NCBI GenBank assembly: GCA_015847255.1
Contig: JADLZK010009376.1
Coordinates: 62,001 to 126,000 of the forward strand
Length of the DNA: 64,000 nucleotides
Source: Hyparrhenia diplandra
Lineage: Eukaryota > Streptophyta > Magnoliopsida > Poales > Poaceae
Reading direction: 5' to 3'
The notes under the pieces are model-generated. The model worked only from the letters and a program-made list of their open reading frames with translations. It was not told where the DNA came from and searched no databases. The position numbers were made by a program, and so were the translations under genes. This document shows, piece by piece, positions 41,531 through 52,235 of this stretch (position 1 is the first letter of the stretch; each line of letters begins with the position of its first letter).

Positions 41531-44169
41531 CTAGGTAAATGCCCGTGCGTTGCAACGGGAATAACAAATAATCTTAAAAGCTGAGGCTAACAGGGACATG
41601 TTGTCAGAACACAACAATAGTCAGTTGATAAAATATTATCTCTTGGTCATGATATCTGAAGAATAGCATCATTAAAGATACAAACTTACTTATAAGCACA
41701 TGAAGATAAACCATTATATTTAAATACAAGGTACATGCAATGTGTTCAAATTCAGCCAAAAAAGATTAAATTAGTTCCCTTGAAGCAACCATAACCATAT
41801 GAAAGCCCTACGGATGTTATTGCATATAGTCCAGATGAACAAAAAATGTCATCCCAAATCATCGTAGTGACACATTTTTGATGATTTGTGCGAGAACTAT
41901 TATCCAATCACTGTGTCAATGCATATAGTCCAGATGAACAAAAATTGTCATCCCAAATCATTTTAGTGACACATTTTTTATGGATTTTGGCATTAATCGC
42001 AAATATCAATACACATAATATTTGTTTTCTGTAAGTAATATAACTCTGTAGTTTAGGATAAGTGAGAGATCTCAACTGCATTTACATAAACTGGATCAAG
42101 ATAAAACAGTTCAAAAAATGAGGGGGTACCCGTTCTCTGTTCTCTGTAAAACTGAGAGATTCTGTCCCAGATCCATGGGAACCTGCTGCAACAAGGAGAG
42201 AGATTGATGAGGACCTCCTTTGGTAACAGAGAATGGAGGAGTGGGTACATGTTCTCTGGGAAAAAAATATGGAATTTCTGATTTCCTCTTGCTCAACTTC
42301 TTTACATAATTGATCATAACAAAAAAAACTAAGATTTCAAATAATCGTGGGGCGACACTTGCCTAGCAATGATAAATTTTCTTAGAAGCTTTTCCCTTTC
42401 CATGTTGACTTCTGGTCTTCAACCCTTTGAAATGACAAAAGAAAATTAGAATGGCAAGAAAAGGAAGCAAAAAGAAATGATGCAGAATAGTGGTTCACTG
42501 GTTGGACGCAATTATATTGACCAAGTTGATTTGATTGAATGGAAAATTGCTGAAACCAAGTACTTACCTTCTGCCTCACTTGAAGCACGCTCTGCTCAAG
42601 CATACAGCAAGCAATATCACAAAGCTAGAAGTTTAGCTCACTTGAAACAATCAGTGCACCATCAGTTCCTTTTCTTGTCAGGCCATGCGAGAAGTTTATC
42701 AGTTCCTTTTCTTGTCAGCCCAGCCCATATTAAAAGATAACGGAATCCATCAAAAAAAGGTGCAATCAAACTAAGCAATAATAGCCTAACTTGGTTTGCT
42801 TGGAACAATAGTGGACAGTGAGATAACTACAAAATTGAAAGAAAGACAGTGTATAGAGAAAGTAACTACCTCATAATAACAGCCGAAGAAGGATGCCTTA
42901 GTGAACTATGAATGTCCTCTGATTCATTTGGTTCCATCCTCATTAGCCCATGACAGACTGTGTGTTCTGCTCTTGGATCCAGCAACCTTCATGAAGAATT
43001 TAGTGTGAATCTCATCTTCTCATCATTTGTCACATTATTCCAATATTCACTACTTTACTGAACTCCTTGTATTTCTGTTCAGAGTAACCTTACATGTAAA
43101 ATTTTGCTGCATCTAATAGAATTCATATAAAAGATTAGAACCTGAGGAACCCAAAACTATAATAGTCACATCCTAATCTTATCGACCAAGCTTAAAAGTG
43201 CCAAAGGCTGGTCCCAATATTCAATCATAGAAAATATATATACTTGCTGATCCGACGGATTATGCTTCAGGACCATAACCCTCCAAAAACCAATTGCAGT
43301 CACAAACCAAATTGTTAACTCTACCTGCACATGCACACATTCCTCCAACATCCACAAGTTCATACCACTACGGCAAGTACATGATGATGTTACCAGCCAA
43401 TCCAGTTGAGTGGAGAGCGGCTACTCATTAACAAAGGTTCCTGCCTATGTTCTTCTCTTAGACATTAGTATGAACATGTTGTATGCAGTGGGCAACGCAA
43501 CATATGCACTATTAACTTACGACATGCCACCACGTCAGGAAGGAGAGACCAAACAGAAACAATCACGTGCAATACCCAACCGCTCGAAACCAATCACAAA
43601 GAAAGAGCCAAAAACATGCCGAGATTCTTTTTGGAACAGCAAACTGCCTTCCGTCGGGGTGTGGGCGGCGGCGAGGCAGTCGTACCCGTGGACGTCGGGG
43701 TCGGCAGTATCAATGGCCGCGGACGACGCTTGGGTCGACCCGGCGCAGCGCAGCGACGGCCGTTGCAGTGGCTGTGGGCAACGGCTTCGGCGGCGAGACG
43801 CCAAGGCCGCGGACGTTGCTGGGCAGAGCGGTGCGACGTCCGAGCGGCGACGACAGCGCCGCGCTTGGGGCAGCCGATGGCCTCGGGGACGATTCACCTT
43901 GGAGACGAGCACCCTTCTCCTGCGCTGGTGAGCCCGCGCCGGTGGTTTTAGTCGTCGAGGAGAGAGCGGGGCGGGGCGGGGGCGTTGGAGGGGAGCGGGC
44001 AGGGGCGTCGTGGGTTAATGACCGGGTGAAAGACTGGAGGTTATTTTTAGGGGAGAGCCGGGCGCTCTCACGATGCGGAGCGAGGGAATTGCCGGGGTGA
44101 AGCGTTGATTTAGTTGTAATAGGACGATACCCTTTGGGTCTTTTTAGTAGTATATATAGTAGTATAAGA
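41531..44169 (-). mobile_element. Candidate non-autonomous Helitron carrying host-like sequence
   Basis: Minus orientation. The 5' end is A|TCTTATACTACTATATATAC at 44169; the 3' end is CCCGTTGCAACGCACGGG (5-bp-stem hairpin), then CATTTAC and CTAG (41534-41531) followed by T. Both outer bases (A and T) fit Helitron insertion. No Rep/helicase is present, so it depends on other copies. 43550-44100 is strikingly GC-rich compared with the AT-rich remainder and looks like a promoter/first-exon capture. Another coding-like minus-strand stretch is 43363-43166 (contains LTIWFVTAIGFWRVMVLK); neither family is recognised. A direct repeat (ATATAGTCCAGATGAACAAAAA + ATCCCAAATCAT) is at 41825-41865 and 41924-41962. 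It ends 126 bp from UGT E3. Confidence 0.6.
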
Positions 44170-44294
44170 TTTGAAAAAAAAAATGGTAACGACAGAAATA
44201 CCTGATGCCAGACACAACACAGGACCACGGAGCTACGTACAGTATTGTCCAAGCATTAAAGAACGCTTGACATGTGCAGAGTTGCCTCACATCA

Positions 44295-45719
44295 TCAGTG
44301 GTTCGTGTCGACTTTGCACATCTCCTCTGATAGCATCCGCAGCGCAGCCAAGGACGAGCCACCCTCCACGGCGTTCCTGCAGGCGGCCCTCATCTCCACG
44401 GCCTTCTCCCTCGCCTTCTTCCCCTCCGCGCCGCCGCCCATCAGCTCCTTCACCGCTCGCTCCAGCTCCGCGGCCTCCACGAAGTTGTTCCTCTTCCTGT
44501 CCACCTTCATCGCCACGGCGACGCCCATGTAGTCCACCAGCGTGAACGCGTTCAGGTGCTGCTCGGCGTACAGCGGCCACGGCACCATCGGCACGCCGAA
44601 CCACAGACTCTCGAGGACCGAGTTCCAGCCGCCGTGCGTCACGAAACCACCCACGGCGGCGTGGGCCAGTATCTCTTTCTGAGGCGCCTTCGTCGGCCAC
44701 ACCAGGCCTCTGCCCTTGGTCCTCTCGAGGAAGCCGTCGGGGAGCAGCTCGGCGAGGTTGGCGTCCGACGGGTGCCACCCGCCTGGTGCCGGTGGGCCGC
44801 GCAGCACCCAGAGGAAGCCGTGGCCGCTGCGCTCCAGGCCGTGCGCGATCTCGTGCGCCTGTGGCGTGGTGAAGGACCCCATGCTCCCGAAGCAGAGGAG
44901 CACCACGGAAGCCGGCGGCTGCGTGTCGAGCCACCGCACGCACTCGTGCGACTGCTCGGCGGGGGGGGAACGAGATCACCGGGCCAATTGAATAGACCGT
45001 CGGGGCACGGACACCGGGCGTGCACCGCCCGTCGGCGATGGCAGCAAGCACGCTCTGCTCGAGCTCGGCAGCCGTGTTGACGATGATGCCGTCGGCCTCG
45101 GCGAAGCGCCTGCCGTGGTACACGAAGCACGTGTAGTTGGGGCCATTCTTGTCCATCACTGGCGTCGGGAGGGACGACGGCGGCACCGGCGGCAGCCCGG
45201 GCACGTCCACCGCGCCCTCCATCTCCTCGAACTGGACCGTCACCTCCTCGTGGAGCGACGGGAGGCGCAGCATGAGCGCGAGCATCCCGGCGTTGGCGGT
45301 GAAGTAGACGTACGCGGGCACGGCGAGCTCGCGGGACACGTCGAGCAGCGTGGTGCAGAAGAAGTCGATGACGAACGCGGCCACCGGGGACGCCAGGCTG
45401 GAGATGGCCGCCCTGACGTGGGGCGCGTACAGCTGGACCAGCCGGGTGACGAAGTCCTCGATGCCGCGGAAGTCAGGGGCTCGACGGCGGGGAGGCGGAT
45501 GAAGCGGATGTCGAGGCCGGAGGCCCCTCCTCCTCCCCTGCGTATGTGGCCGTCGACCTCGCCGGCGACCTGCTCCGTGCCCGTGGGCGGTGGGATGAGG
45601 AGCACGGTGAGCGAGAGCGCGCGGCCGCCGCGGGTGAGCAACCGCTTGCCGGCCTCGAGCATGGGCATGAGGTGGCCGGCACCCCAAACGGGCAGTAAGA
45701 CGACGGTAGGGACTGCCAT
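44295..45719 (-). pseudogene. Group-E UGT E3, two frameshifts (pseudogene or assembly error)
   Basis: Three frames together cover a full group-E UGT: 45719 to about 45478 (MAVPTVVLLPVWGAGH, catalytic His at 16), about 45475 to 44970 (DFRGIEDFVTRLVQLY, VIDFFCTTLLDVSRELAV), and about 44960 to 44295 (ending KVDTNH). The first shift is near 45470, where PLT..DFRG loses its codon phase. The second is in a run of eight Cs (8 Gs on plus, 44961-44968), where seven would keep SFPPPAEQSHECVRW in frame. The PSPG box begins KAPQ, with HGGWNS and AEQ at its end. Because the second error is a homopolymer it could be a sequencing fault; the first is not obviously so. The rest of the sequence shows no stop codons, so inactivation, if real, is recent. 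Confidence 0.82.
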
Positions 45720-46400
45720 GGTTGGATCGGGACGGAGAGGTGCTTGGATGTGGAAACTGCAACAAAATAGTGCTCTGTGCTCCACGAGTGGCGGTCCTTC
45801 TTTCCAGAACGAGCGTAAACGAGATTTCCGTCCTTTAAAATAGGCACGAGCACCTCTAAAGATATTGTACTACAGTGCTAGTACTAGGAGTACAATAATT
45901 GTGTAGCAGGTGAGGACACTGGAGGAGCAGTGCCGTGGCAAAGGTGCAAGCTAGACCACAGGCCACATCAGAGGACCTGGCAACTGCTGCTAATTTTCTC
46001 CACTTGAATGGCTCAGCATGCGCATAGCGTGCGCATCAGGCTGTTTGGAAGAACCAATCAAGCCGGACTAAGAGGGAAATCTTCTTAAATACAATAGCTG
46101 TAGTTTGATATTGAAATATTGAATCCATTTCTCAAAGTAACGAAAACCTATGAACGTCGCGCATTTCGGTCACGTTCAAATTCGTTTTCGGAGTCGATAA
46201 CATCACCAAATATGAGGGATCTTCCACATGTTTAGCTAAGAAAGAAAAGTTACAGAGGTGGAAAATAGATCGATATGAAAATCATGAGCTGCCCTAGATC
46301 CGTTTTTCGAGTCGATAATATAACTAAATATGAGGGATCTTCCATCCGTTTAGCTAAGAAAGAATAGATATGGAAAATAGATAGATATATATGCAAATCA
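45720..46400 (-). promoter_or_regulatory. Upstream region of UGT E3, with a ~110 bp internal tandem duplication
   Basis: 45720-46330 is shared with 48048-48640 (see that entry). Inside it, TCGATAA..ATCACCAAATATGAGGGATCTTCCACATG..TTAGCTAAGAAAGAA at 46191-46245 is repeated at 46312-46365. No TATA box can be assigned confidently. Confidence 0.5.
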
Positions 46401-46585
46401 TGAGCTTATACACAAGATTAGAACGTTCAGACTTCCCGCAATTTTTCTTTTTTAGAATTTGTACACATATATACATCTAACTTATACACATGACTTATGT
46501 GATCTTCTAAGTAACAAAGTTACGCCAATAACTTACACATTTAACTTATTACGTGACAAAGTTATACCAAACACGCCACAAGTAG

Positions 46586-46889
46586 ACCTGAGCAAAACTA
46601 GCCCGGCCCGCCGCAGGCCCGTCCCGAGCCCGATGGGTTTTGGCCCGCCCACGAACCTTACTGGACAGGGCCTGGGCAGAGATTTTGAAGCCCGGTAAAA
46701 TTTTTCTTGGCCCGAACTCGGCCCGAAATACATTTTTAGCTATTTTGTAGTGTAAAATGCGCGGGTAGCCCGCCCAAGCAAGGCCCAAAAAAGCTAGGGC
46801 CGACTTGCCCAGTGGGACATCATGGGCAGGAATTTTTTAGCCCGAAATAACTGGGTTTTTTTTCGGCCCGGCCCGAAAAATGCTCAGGT
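46586..46889. mobile_element. MITE with ACCTGAGCA terminal repeats and GGCCCG-rich subtermini
   Basis: Left ACCTGAGCAAAACTAGCCCGG and the reverse of the right end (ACCTGAGCATTTTTCGGGCC) are imperfect inverted repeats. The interior is made of AGCCCG/CGGGCT-type repeats. About 304 bp, no coding capacity. It abuts the 42-bp minisatellite, and sequence resembling that unit (ATACCAAACACGCCACAA) lies on its left, so it may have inserted into the array. Confidence 0.65.
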
Positions 46890-46894
46890 ATAGC

Positions 46895-47056
46895 CACAAC
46901 TCATCTACAATACTACCTACAACATACCAAATACGTCACAACTCATCTACAATACTACCTATAACATACCAAATACGTCACAACTCATCTACAATACTAC
47001 CTATAACATACCAAATACGTCACAACTCATCTACAATACTACCTATAACATATAAC
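46895..47056. repeat. 42-bp minisatellite, 3 full copies plus a partial
   Basis: Unit CACAACTCATCTACAATACT followed by ACCTATAACATACCAAATACGT, copies at 46895, 46937 and 46979, with a partial from 47021. Copies 2 and 3 are identical and copy 1 differs at one base, so amplification is recent. In one frame it reads as a 14-residue repeat, but there is no gene context. Confidence 0.95.
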
Positions 47057-48040
47057 TCATATCTTACAAGTTATAAAAACACAGAAGCCATTATTTGGAA
47101 TAGAAAGAGTACATAAGTTTACTAGCATAAGTAAGCTGGAGGAAAAACTTGAAGCTCGTGGCTAAGCCGAGCCGAGCTGAGCCAAGATTTAGCTAGTTAG
47201 ATATATCGAGCCAACTAGCAAGCCGCTTGCGAGTCAAATGACCCAAGATTATGTATGGTATCCAAGTATAGACAACGGTGTAAGATTATTATACTTGTAC
47301 ATATGTTAGCACATATTAATTTTTTATTCATTTGAAGGCAGTTGGATGTGTTAGTTTTATACTATTACTATTATCAAACTTTAGATAAATACAAATATTA
47401 TATTTTATGTATTTTTTGTCCTGGCTAGTGAACTTAACGAGGCACCTCGAGCTCGTAAAGAGCCGAACTGAGCCAAGCTGGTTTTCTGGCTCACTAGCTC
47501 GTTATCTTAACGACCTAAAATGAAGATGAGCTAGCTTGTTATCCAACCTTAGGCATAGGTTATATGTGATGAGTTAATACACCTAGATTGATATTGTTCA
47601 TCTCATCACGTAGAACACACCGGTGTAGGTGGAGTTAAAAATGGATACACCATTGAGAAGTTATAGCATTTTAAAATTAATATTTCATTTTTTTTCTACC
47701 TGCGTCAGCGCTGGTATCAGCGTAGCGTATGCAAGAAGTGCACTGGAGGTGCTCCCGCGGTTGTCATTCGCTCGATTCCCGTCCGAGCACGGTGGGCCTT
47801 AATGGGTGTTGGATAGGTGTAGTGTCACGCTGTTACAAAAAAAGAAGGAAAATCTCTGTTTTCAAAAGCACGTTTGGTTCCACAACATGGCGCTACTAGT
47901 GGAGTCCCCAATTCCATTTAGATGATGGAATAGAATCTAGCGCTCTTTCTGTTTTTTTAGAAAGTACTAAGTAACTAAGTTATAGATATATGTTACGGAA
48001 CACGACTTAGTTTTATAACTTAAACGGGAAACTTTGTTAA
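47057..48040. other. Gap: AT-rich intergenic with a possible SINE
   Basis: AT-rich. At about 47710-47860 GCTGGTATCAGCG..., then TTCGCTCGATTCCCGTCC (B-box-like), ...GTTACAAAAAAAG suggests a tRNA-derived SINE ending in A/G, but the boundaries and target duplication are unclear. Nothing else. Confidence 0.35.
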
Positions 48041-48640
48041 ACTGCCATGGTTGGATCGGGACGGGGCAGGAAGCTGAGGTGCTTGGATGTGGAAACTGCA
48101 AGAAAATAGTGCTCTGTGCTCCACGAGTAGCGGTCTACCTTTCCAGAACGATCGCAAACAGAGTGGAGCAGGTGAGGTGAGTGGAGAGCGGAGCAGTGGC
48201 ATGGAGTACGTGCAAACGTGAGCTAGCTTTATCGCTTTATCGGATCACAAATCGCATCAGAGGACCTGGCAGGCAACTTCTTCTCCGCTTGAATGGCTCA
48301 GCGTCCGCATCAGGCCGTTTGGAAGAGCAATCAAGCCAGGCTAAGAGACGTAATCTTCTTTAATGCAATAGCTATAGAAAATGGAAATTATTCTATTTCT
48401 CAAAGTAATGGAAACTATTTTCTTATAGAAAATGGTTTGAAAATGGTTATTTCACTTTTTAGGTTTAGTTTATCGTGAAAAGTGATACATGCGAAGATTG
48501 TGCATTTCAGTCATATTTAGATCCGTTTTTTCGAGCCTATGATAATATAACCAAATTGTATAGATCTTCCAACCGTTTAGCAAAGAAAAAAAATATATGC
48601 AGAGCTCAAAAATATATCGATATGAAAGATCATTGTCATG
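48041..48640 (-). repeat. Orphan duplicate of the UGT E3 promoter and start codon
   Basis: Begins exactly at ACTGCCATGGTTGGATCGGG, which on the minus strand is leader + ATG + GCAGT (Met-Ala and one more base pair), identical to 45713-45732 at the E3 start. Similarity continues through the E3 upstream DNA (AGGTGCTTGGATGTGGAAAC, TTTCCAGAACGA, CATCAGAGGACCTGGCA, GAATGGCTCAGC) to about 48360, then more weakly to 48640. So a promoter-bearing segment was duplicated without the coding region, and it points leftward into AT-rich DNA. Confidence 0.85.
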
Positions 48641-49200
48641 ACCTGAATTTAGGGCGGGAGCTAATTCGAGAGGCTAGAGGGCTAATTGGGCGGTGACGGC
48701 GCCGCCCCCCGAGAGGGGCCGGGAGAACAGCAGCCGTCTTGAGGCGGGGCCCGCCTCTCCGTATGTAAAAAGCCTCTCCGTGATGAGTCGAAGGATTTCT
48801 AATTTTATCTTAGTTAGGATTATCTTAGTAATTTTTTGGTATGTAAAGGGATATTCCAATCTATAAGGAACAGAAAAGCTAAATGTCACGCGTGTGACCC
48901 GCTGGCTTTGGTCACACGAATTTTGAACCGTTTGATCTGTCCTCCTGCTCGATCTGCCCTGCACGTTCATATGTCCGGGGTTTTTTTTTCTGACGTGTGG
49001 GTCCCACTTAACAGCGTTTTTTGGGGAAACGCGCGCCCTTGTCTATTTTGAAACGGTTCATTTTCCCCCTTCCCCTCCTGTCGGTCTTTCATTTTGCGAC
49101 GCGCTCTCTCTCTCTTCTTCATCTTCCGTCGCGCGGCAGCGAAAATGGCGAACGGCGAGCTTTTCTGTCGCCGATGATTCGTCGTTTTTGGTGAGTGTCC
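48641..49200. other. Gap: left flank or left end of the large MULE
   Basis: 48815-48875 is the dispersed repeat shared with 32.3 kb. 48970-49200 is GC/CT-rich (CTCTCTCTCTCTTCTTC) and resembles a plant promoter/5' UTR for the downstream transposon gene. The MULE left terminus should lie near here, but it cannot be confirmed because the right terminus is beyond the window. Confidence 0.35.
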
Positions 49201-49214
49201 TTCTGATCTGTTCA

Positions 49215-51826
49215 TTTATTTGTTGCTGCTCTACCGTCCGCCATCTACTTTTGTTCGATTTTTTCCATTCAGATTTATAATTTTATTTGGGGGCGGATTT
49301 TGTCTATCTGTATCCCTGTTCTTCCTCTGAACTCGAGCGGCGGATGGAGGACGCTTGAGGCTCCTGTGAGTCGCTGATTCGTTGATTCGGTGAGTTTAAT
49401 TTTGCTGTTCTATCGTCTGCGTTGTACGTCTCCTCTTCGTGATTAGCTAACTTTTTACCATTTCCCCATGTCTGCAGGTAGGTGTTGAAGTTGATTTTGG
49501 GGGTTTTGTAGGCAGAACCTTCCAAATTCTGAGGGCCCACATGTACTTAATTATCGGTTCAACAACCTTTAATAGTCACATATGTTCACCTATAACGCGA
49601 AAAGTACTATTAACTATTCCAAGGGATCCGTTCAAGGTCATTCAAAGATTACAACACTTTTCAAACATAATCGAGTAAAACAAATAGGAAGATTTATATT
49701 ACAATACTTTTACAACCATTTATTTGAAACAAGTTTCACAAAAATAAAAGTAGGAGTAGCGGAGAGTTTATTACACAAAAGATACTACTAGACCCCCACG
49801 CCCGGGTCTCACCTCTCACTCATCATCACTTTCTTCTGAAGAGCTGTCAAAGACGCGTTCGGTGCAAACATGACTCCGGATCCTGCAACATGGGTCAACG
49901 AACCACGATGCGGGAGTACTCAACAAGTCTTACCCGACTAAAGAAAATAGGAGAAGACTTCGGGAATCTTTGGTCTAATAGGAATCAAGGTAAGGCTTTT
50001 AGCAAGAATCAAGGACTCTTTTAGCGGAAAAGCTTACTAATGATAAATACTTTCAACATTTTATTTTTTCAAGTAAGTTTCTCACCTATTCTAGGTGATC
50101 TTACACTATAGCAAACACTTGTAGAAGTTCCTTCACTTATTCCATCTCTTTCTTGTTCCATAATTAATTTCGATGTAGTCGAGGAAACCAAGTCTCCATA
50201 TCCAGAAGCACGGCGATTTCGAAATCGATTAACCCAATTTGGGGAGTTCTTTCCACACGACATATGTAGCACTTAAGCTTGCATATATCAACCCTTTCTT
50301 GGATACTCAAAACGGAACTGGCGTCCACGCCCCCCGAGAATACCGTACACCTCCAATCAGGGACTTTAACCCACGAGGGTAACATGTACTCCCGCCATCT
50401 CTCCACTCCCGGTCTTGGATTTATGCGTTTACGATTTGACACCCCCAAGATCGGGCTTCTAGGAGTATGCGTCAGGAACTAGGGGTCGGCGTGTGATGGG
50501 GTAACACCCATGACAGAGGGCGTGCCTTTGGTCCAACGACCTGCGCAAACCGTTCCATAGTCTCGGTCCACATGACTTACACCTCCTTAATGACTCGATC
50601 TGACCCATTGCACGTTCATTTCAACACCATATCCGTATGGTTTTCTCATATAGCATCCTTTTTTGCTGACTTCGGGCTATCATAAGAGGACTCAAAAGTC
50701 TAACTAATAAAGCCGGGCTAAGCGTTCTAGTATTTTTTAGCAAAACAGGTTATCAAGGTAGGAAATATTCAAGGAATGTTAATGCATCAATTAGGTTGTC
50801 ACTCAACTCCTATCACCTAATGCAAAGCATAAACGGATATCTTTTTAAAACACAAGGAAGGTTTAAATGAGCCCTTGCCCTCTTGTCGGGATCTTTCATT
50901 TTGCGACGCAACTTCACGATCTTCTTCGTTCACTATCGAAAGAATAGTGCATCTTAATATGATGCCATGCATATAAACATGGGGTGCGCGCGGCAAGCGA
51001 TAAAGTTGCAACCTAACAAAACCAACTTGTTGAACCACCCTACGAGATATCATCACCATTGCCTACGGAGTTCTCAAGGCTTGGTGTGGTTTAGGGTTCA
51101 CAAAACAACCCAAAATCTACCCAAAACCATTAAACAATTTTCTTTTCACATGAAATGATAGGTTATAACATAATAAAATTTTTAACTTTCTCAAAACAAG
51201 ATCAAAAATTTTATACAGGTAGGTCATGTCGTACCAAAATAATTTTCATGATTTTTGGATAAATAAAATAATTATTAAAAATCAAGGAAGATGCATTTTT
51301 CAATTAAAATTTGTATTTTTAAATCATGCCAAAAGTATTCAAATTTCAAGTTTCAAATTTTCATGGATAGACATACTCCTACACAAAAATTTTCAGAATT
51401 TTTAAAGCTATATTTGAATTTATATCTATTCAAAATAAAGAAATTGAATAAATCATTTGATAAAAGAAAATTGGGTTCTGGACCGATTTCATTTATTTGC
51501 CCATCTTGCTGCTCTACCGCCCCCGTTCCGCCATCTACTTTTGTTCGATTTTTCCATTCAGATTTATGGAAAACTTTTATTAGGGGCTGGGGGCGGATTT
51601 TGTCTATCTGGGGTATCCCTGTTCTTCCTCTGGTTGTAAAACTCTCAGGAGCGGCGGATGGAGGACGAGGCTTGAGGCTCCTAGGTTGAGTCGCTGATTC
51701 AAGATGGTTTTGATTCGGTGAGTTTAAGCGGCGGGCGGCGTCGGCCTATTTTGCTGTTCTATCGTCTGCGTTGTACGTCTCCTCTTCGTGATTAGCTAAC
51801 TTTTTTTACCATTTCCCCATGTCTGC
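49215..51826 (+). repeat. Duplicated 5' leader block of the MULE gene (49215-49478 and 51487-51826)
   Basis: The two blocks share GCTGCTCTACCG, CGCCATCTACTTTTGTTCGA, GGGGGCGGATTTTGTCTATC, TATCCCTGTTCTTCCTCTG, GAGCGGCGGATGGAGGAC, TCGTCTGCGTTGTACGTCTC and CCATTTCCCCATGTCTGCA in the same order. The right copy carries about seven extra segments of 3-21 bases that the left lacks. Between them lies LTR-like copy A. The blocks are probably alternative or duplicated 5' UTR exons of the Ulp1-like gene. Confidence 0.85.
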
Positions 51827-52235
51827 AAAATTTCCAAAAAGGATCTACAAATTTCATAAGGTGAAATATGACTTTTTTGAAATGCAGTTCAAAATTTTGA
51901 AATTTGAATTCAAAAATTACTTTTAAAATCATGTAACAACTTGAAAAACTTTTACATGACTTTTGTTCCTCTCAACAAGGGTTTTCTCAAATTTTGCTTA
52001 AATTTTTAATTATAGAAAACGGGCAATTAGGGTTTGAATGAAATTCAAAATTGCTTTTAAAATTTTGAACTAAACTTTGAAAAATCAAAATACCAACTTT
52101 GTTCAGTTTTGAAAACTCTACAAAAGTGCTTTAATGACCATACCCAAAATCTTGATAAATTTTGAATAAAATTTCCGACAAGAGGGCGATTTCTCTCGCG
52201 TCTTCTCGACCGACATTGCAACCAAGCATAAAATA
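49528..52235 (-). mobile_element. LTR-like copy A (related to 54628-58553), rearranged
   Basis: 49890-51480 aligns with about 54965-56760, and 51830-52230 with about 58050-58480. Shared examples are TCTTACCCGACTAAAGAA-type text, CACGGCGATTTCGAAATCGA, CGAGAATACCGTACACCTCC and GCAGTTCAAAATTTTGAAAT. The middle third of copy B (56810-57960, GC-rich) is missing, and the 340 bp leader block 51487-51826 sits there instead. Both ends are degraded; strand is arbitrary. Confidence 0.65.

Noticed and set aside
2429..45719. A complete biosynthetic gene cluster
   Set aside because: Only UGTs are clustered; no P450, terpene synthase, methyltransferase or acyltransferase is visible in the window, so a full pathway cluster cannot be claimed.
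46895..47056. CRISPR array
   Set aside because: Units are contiguous 42-mers with no unique spacers, in a plant nuclear context: a minisatellite.
47710..47860. A confident second SINE
   Set aside because: Only a B-box-like motif and an A-rich end are visible; the boundaries and target duplication could not be found, so it is only mentioned in the gap entry.
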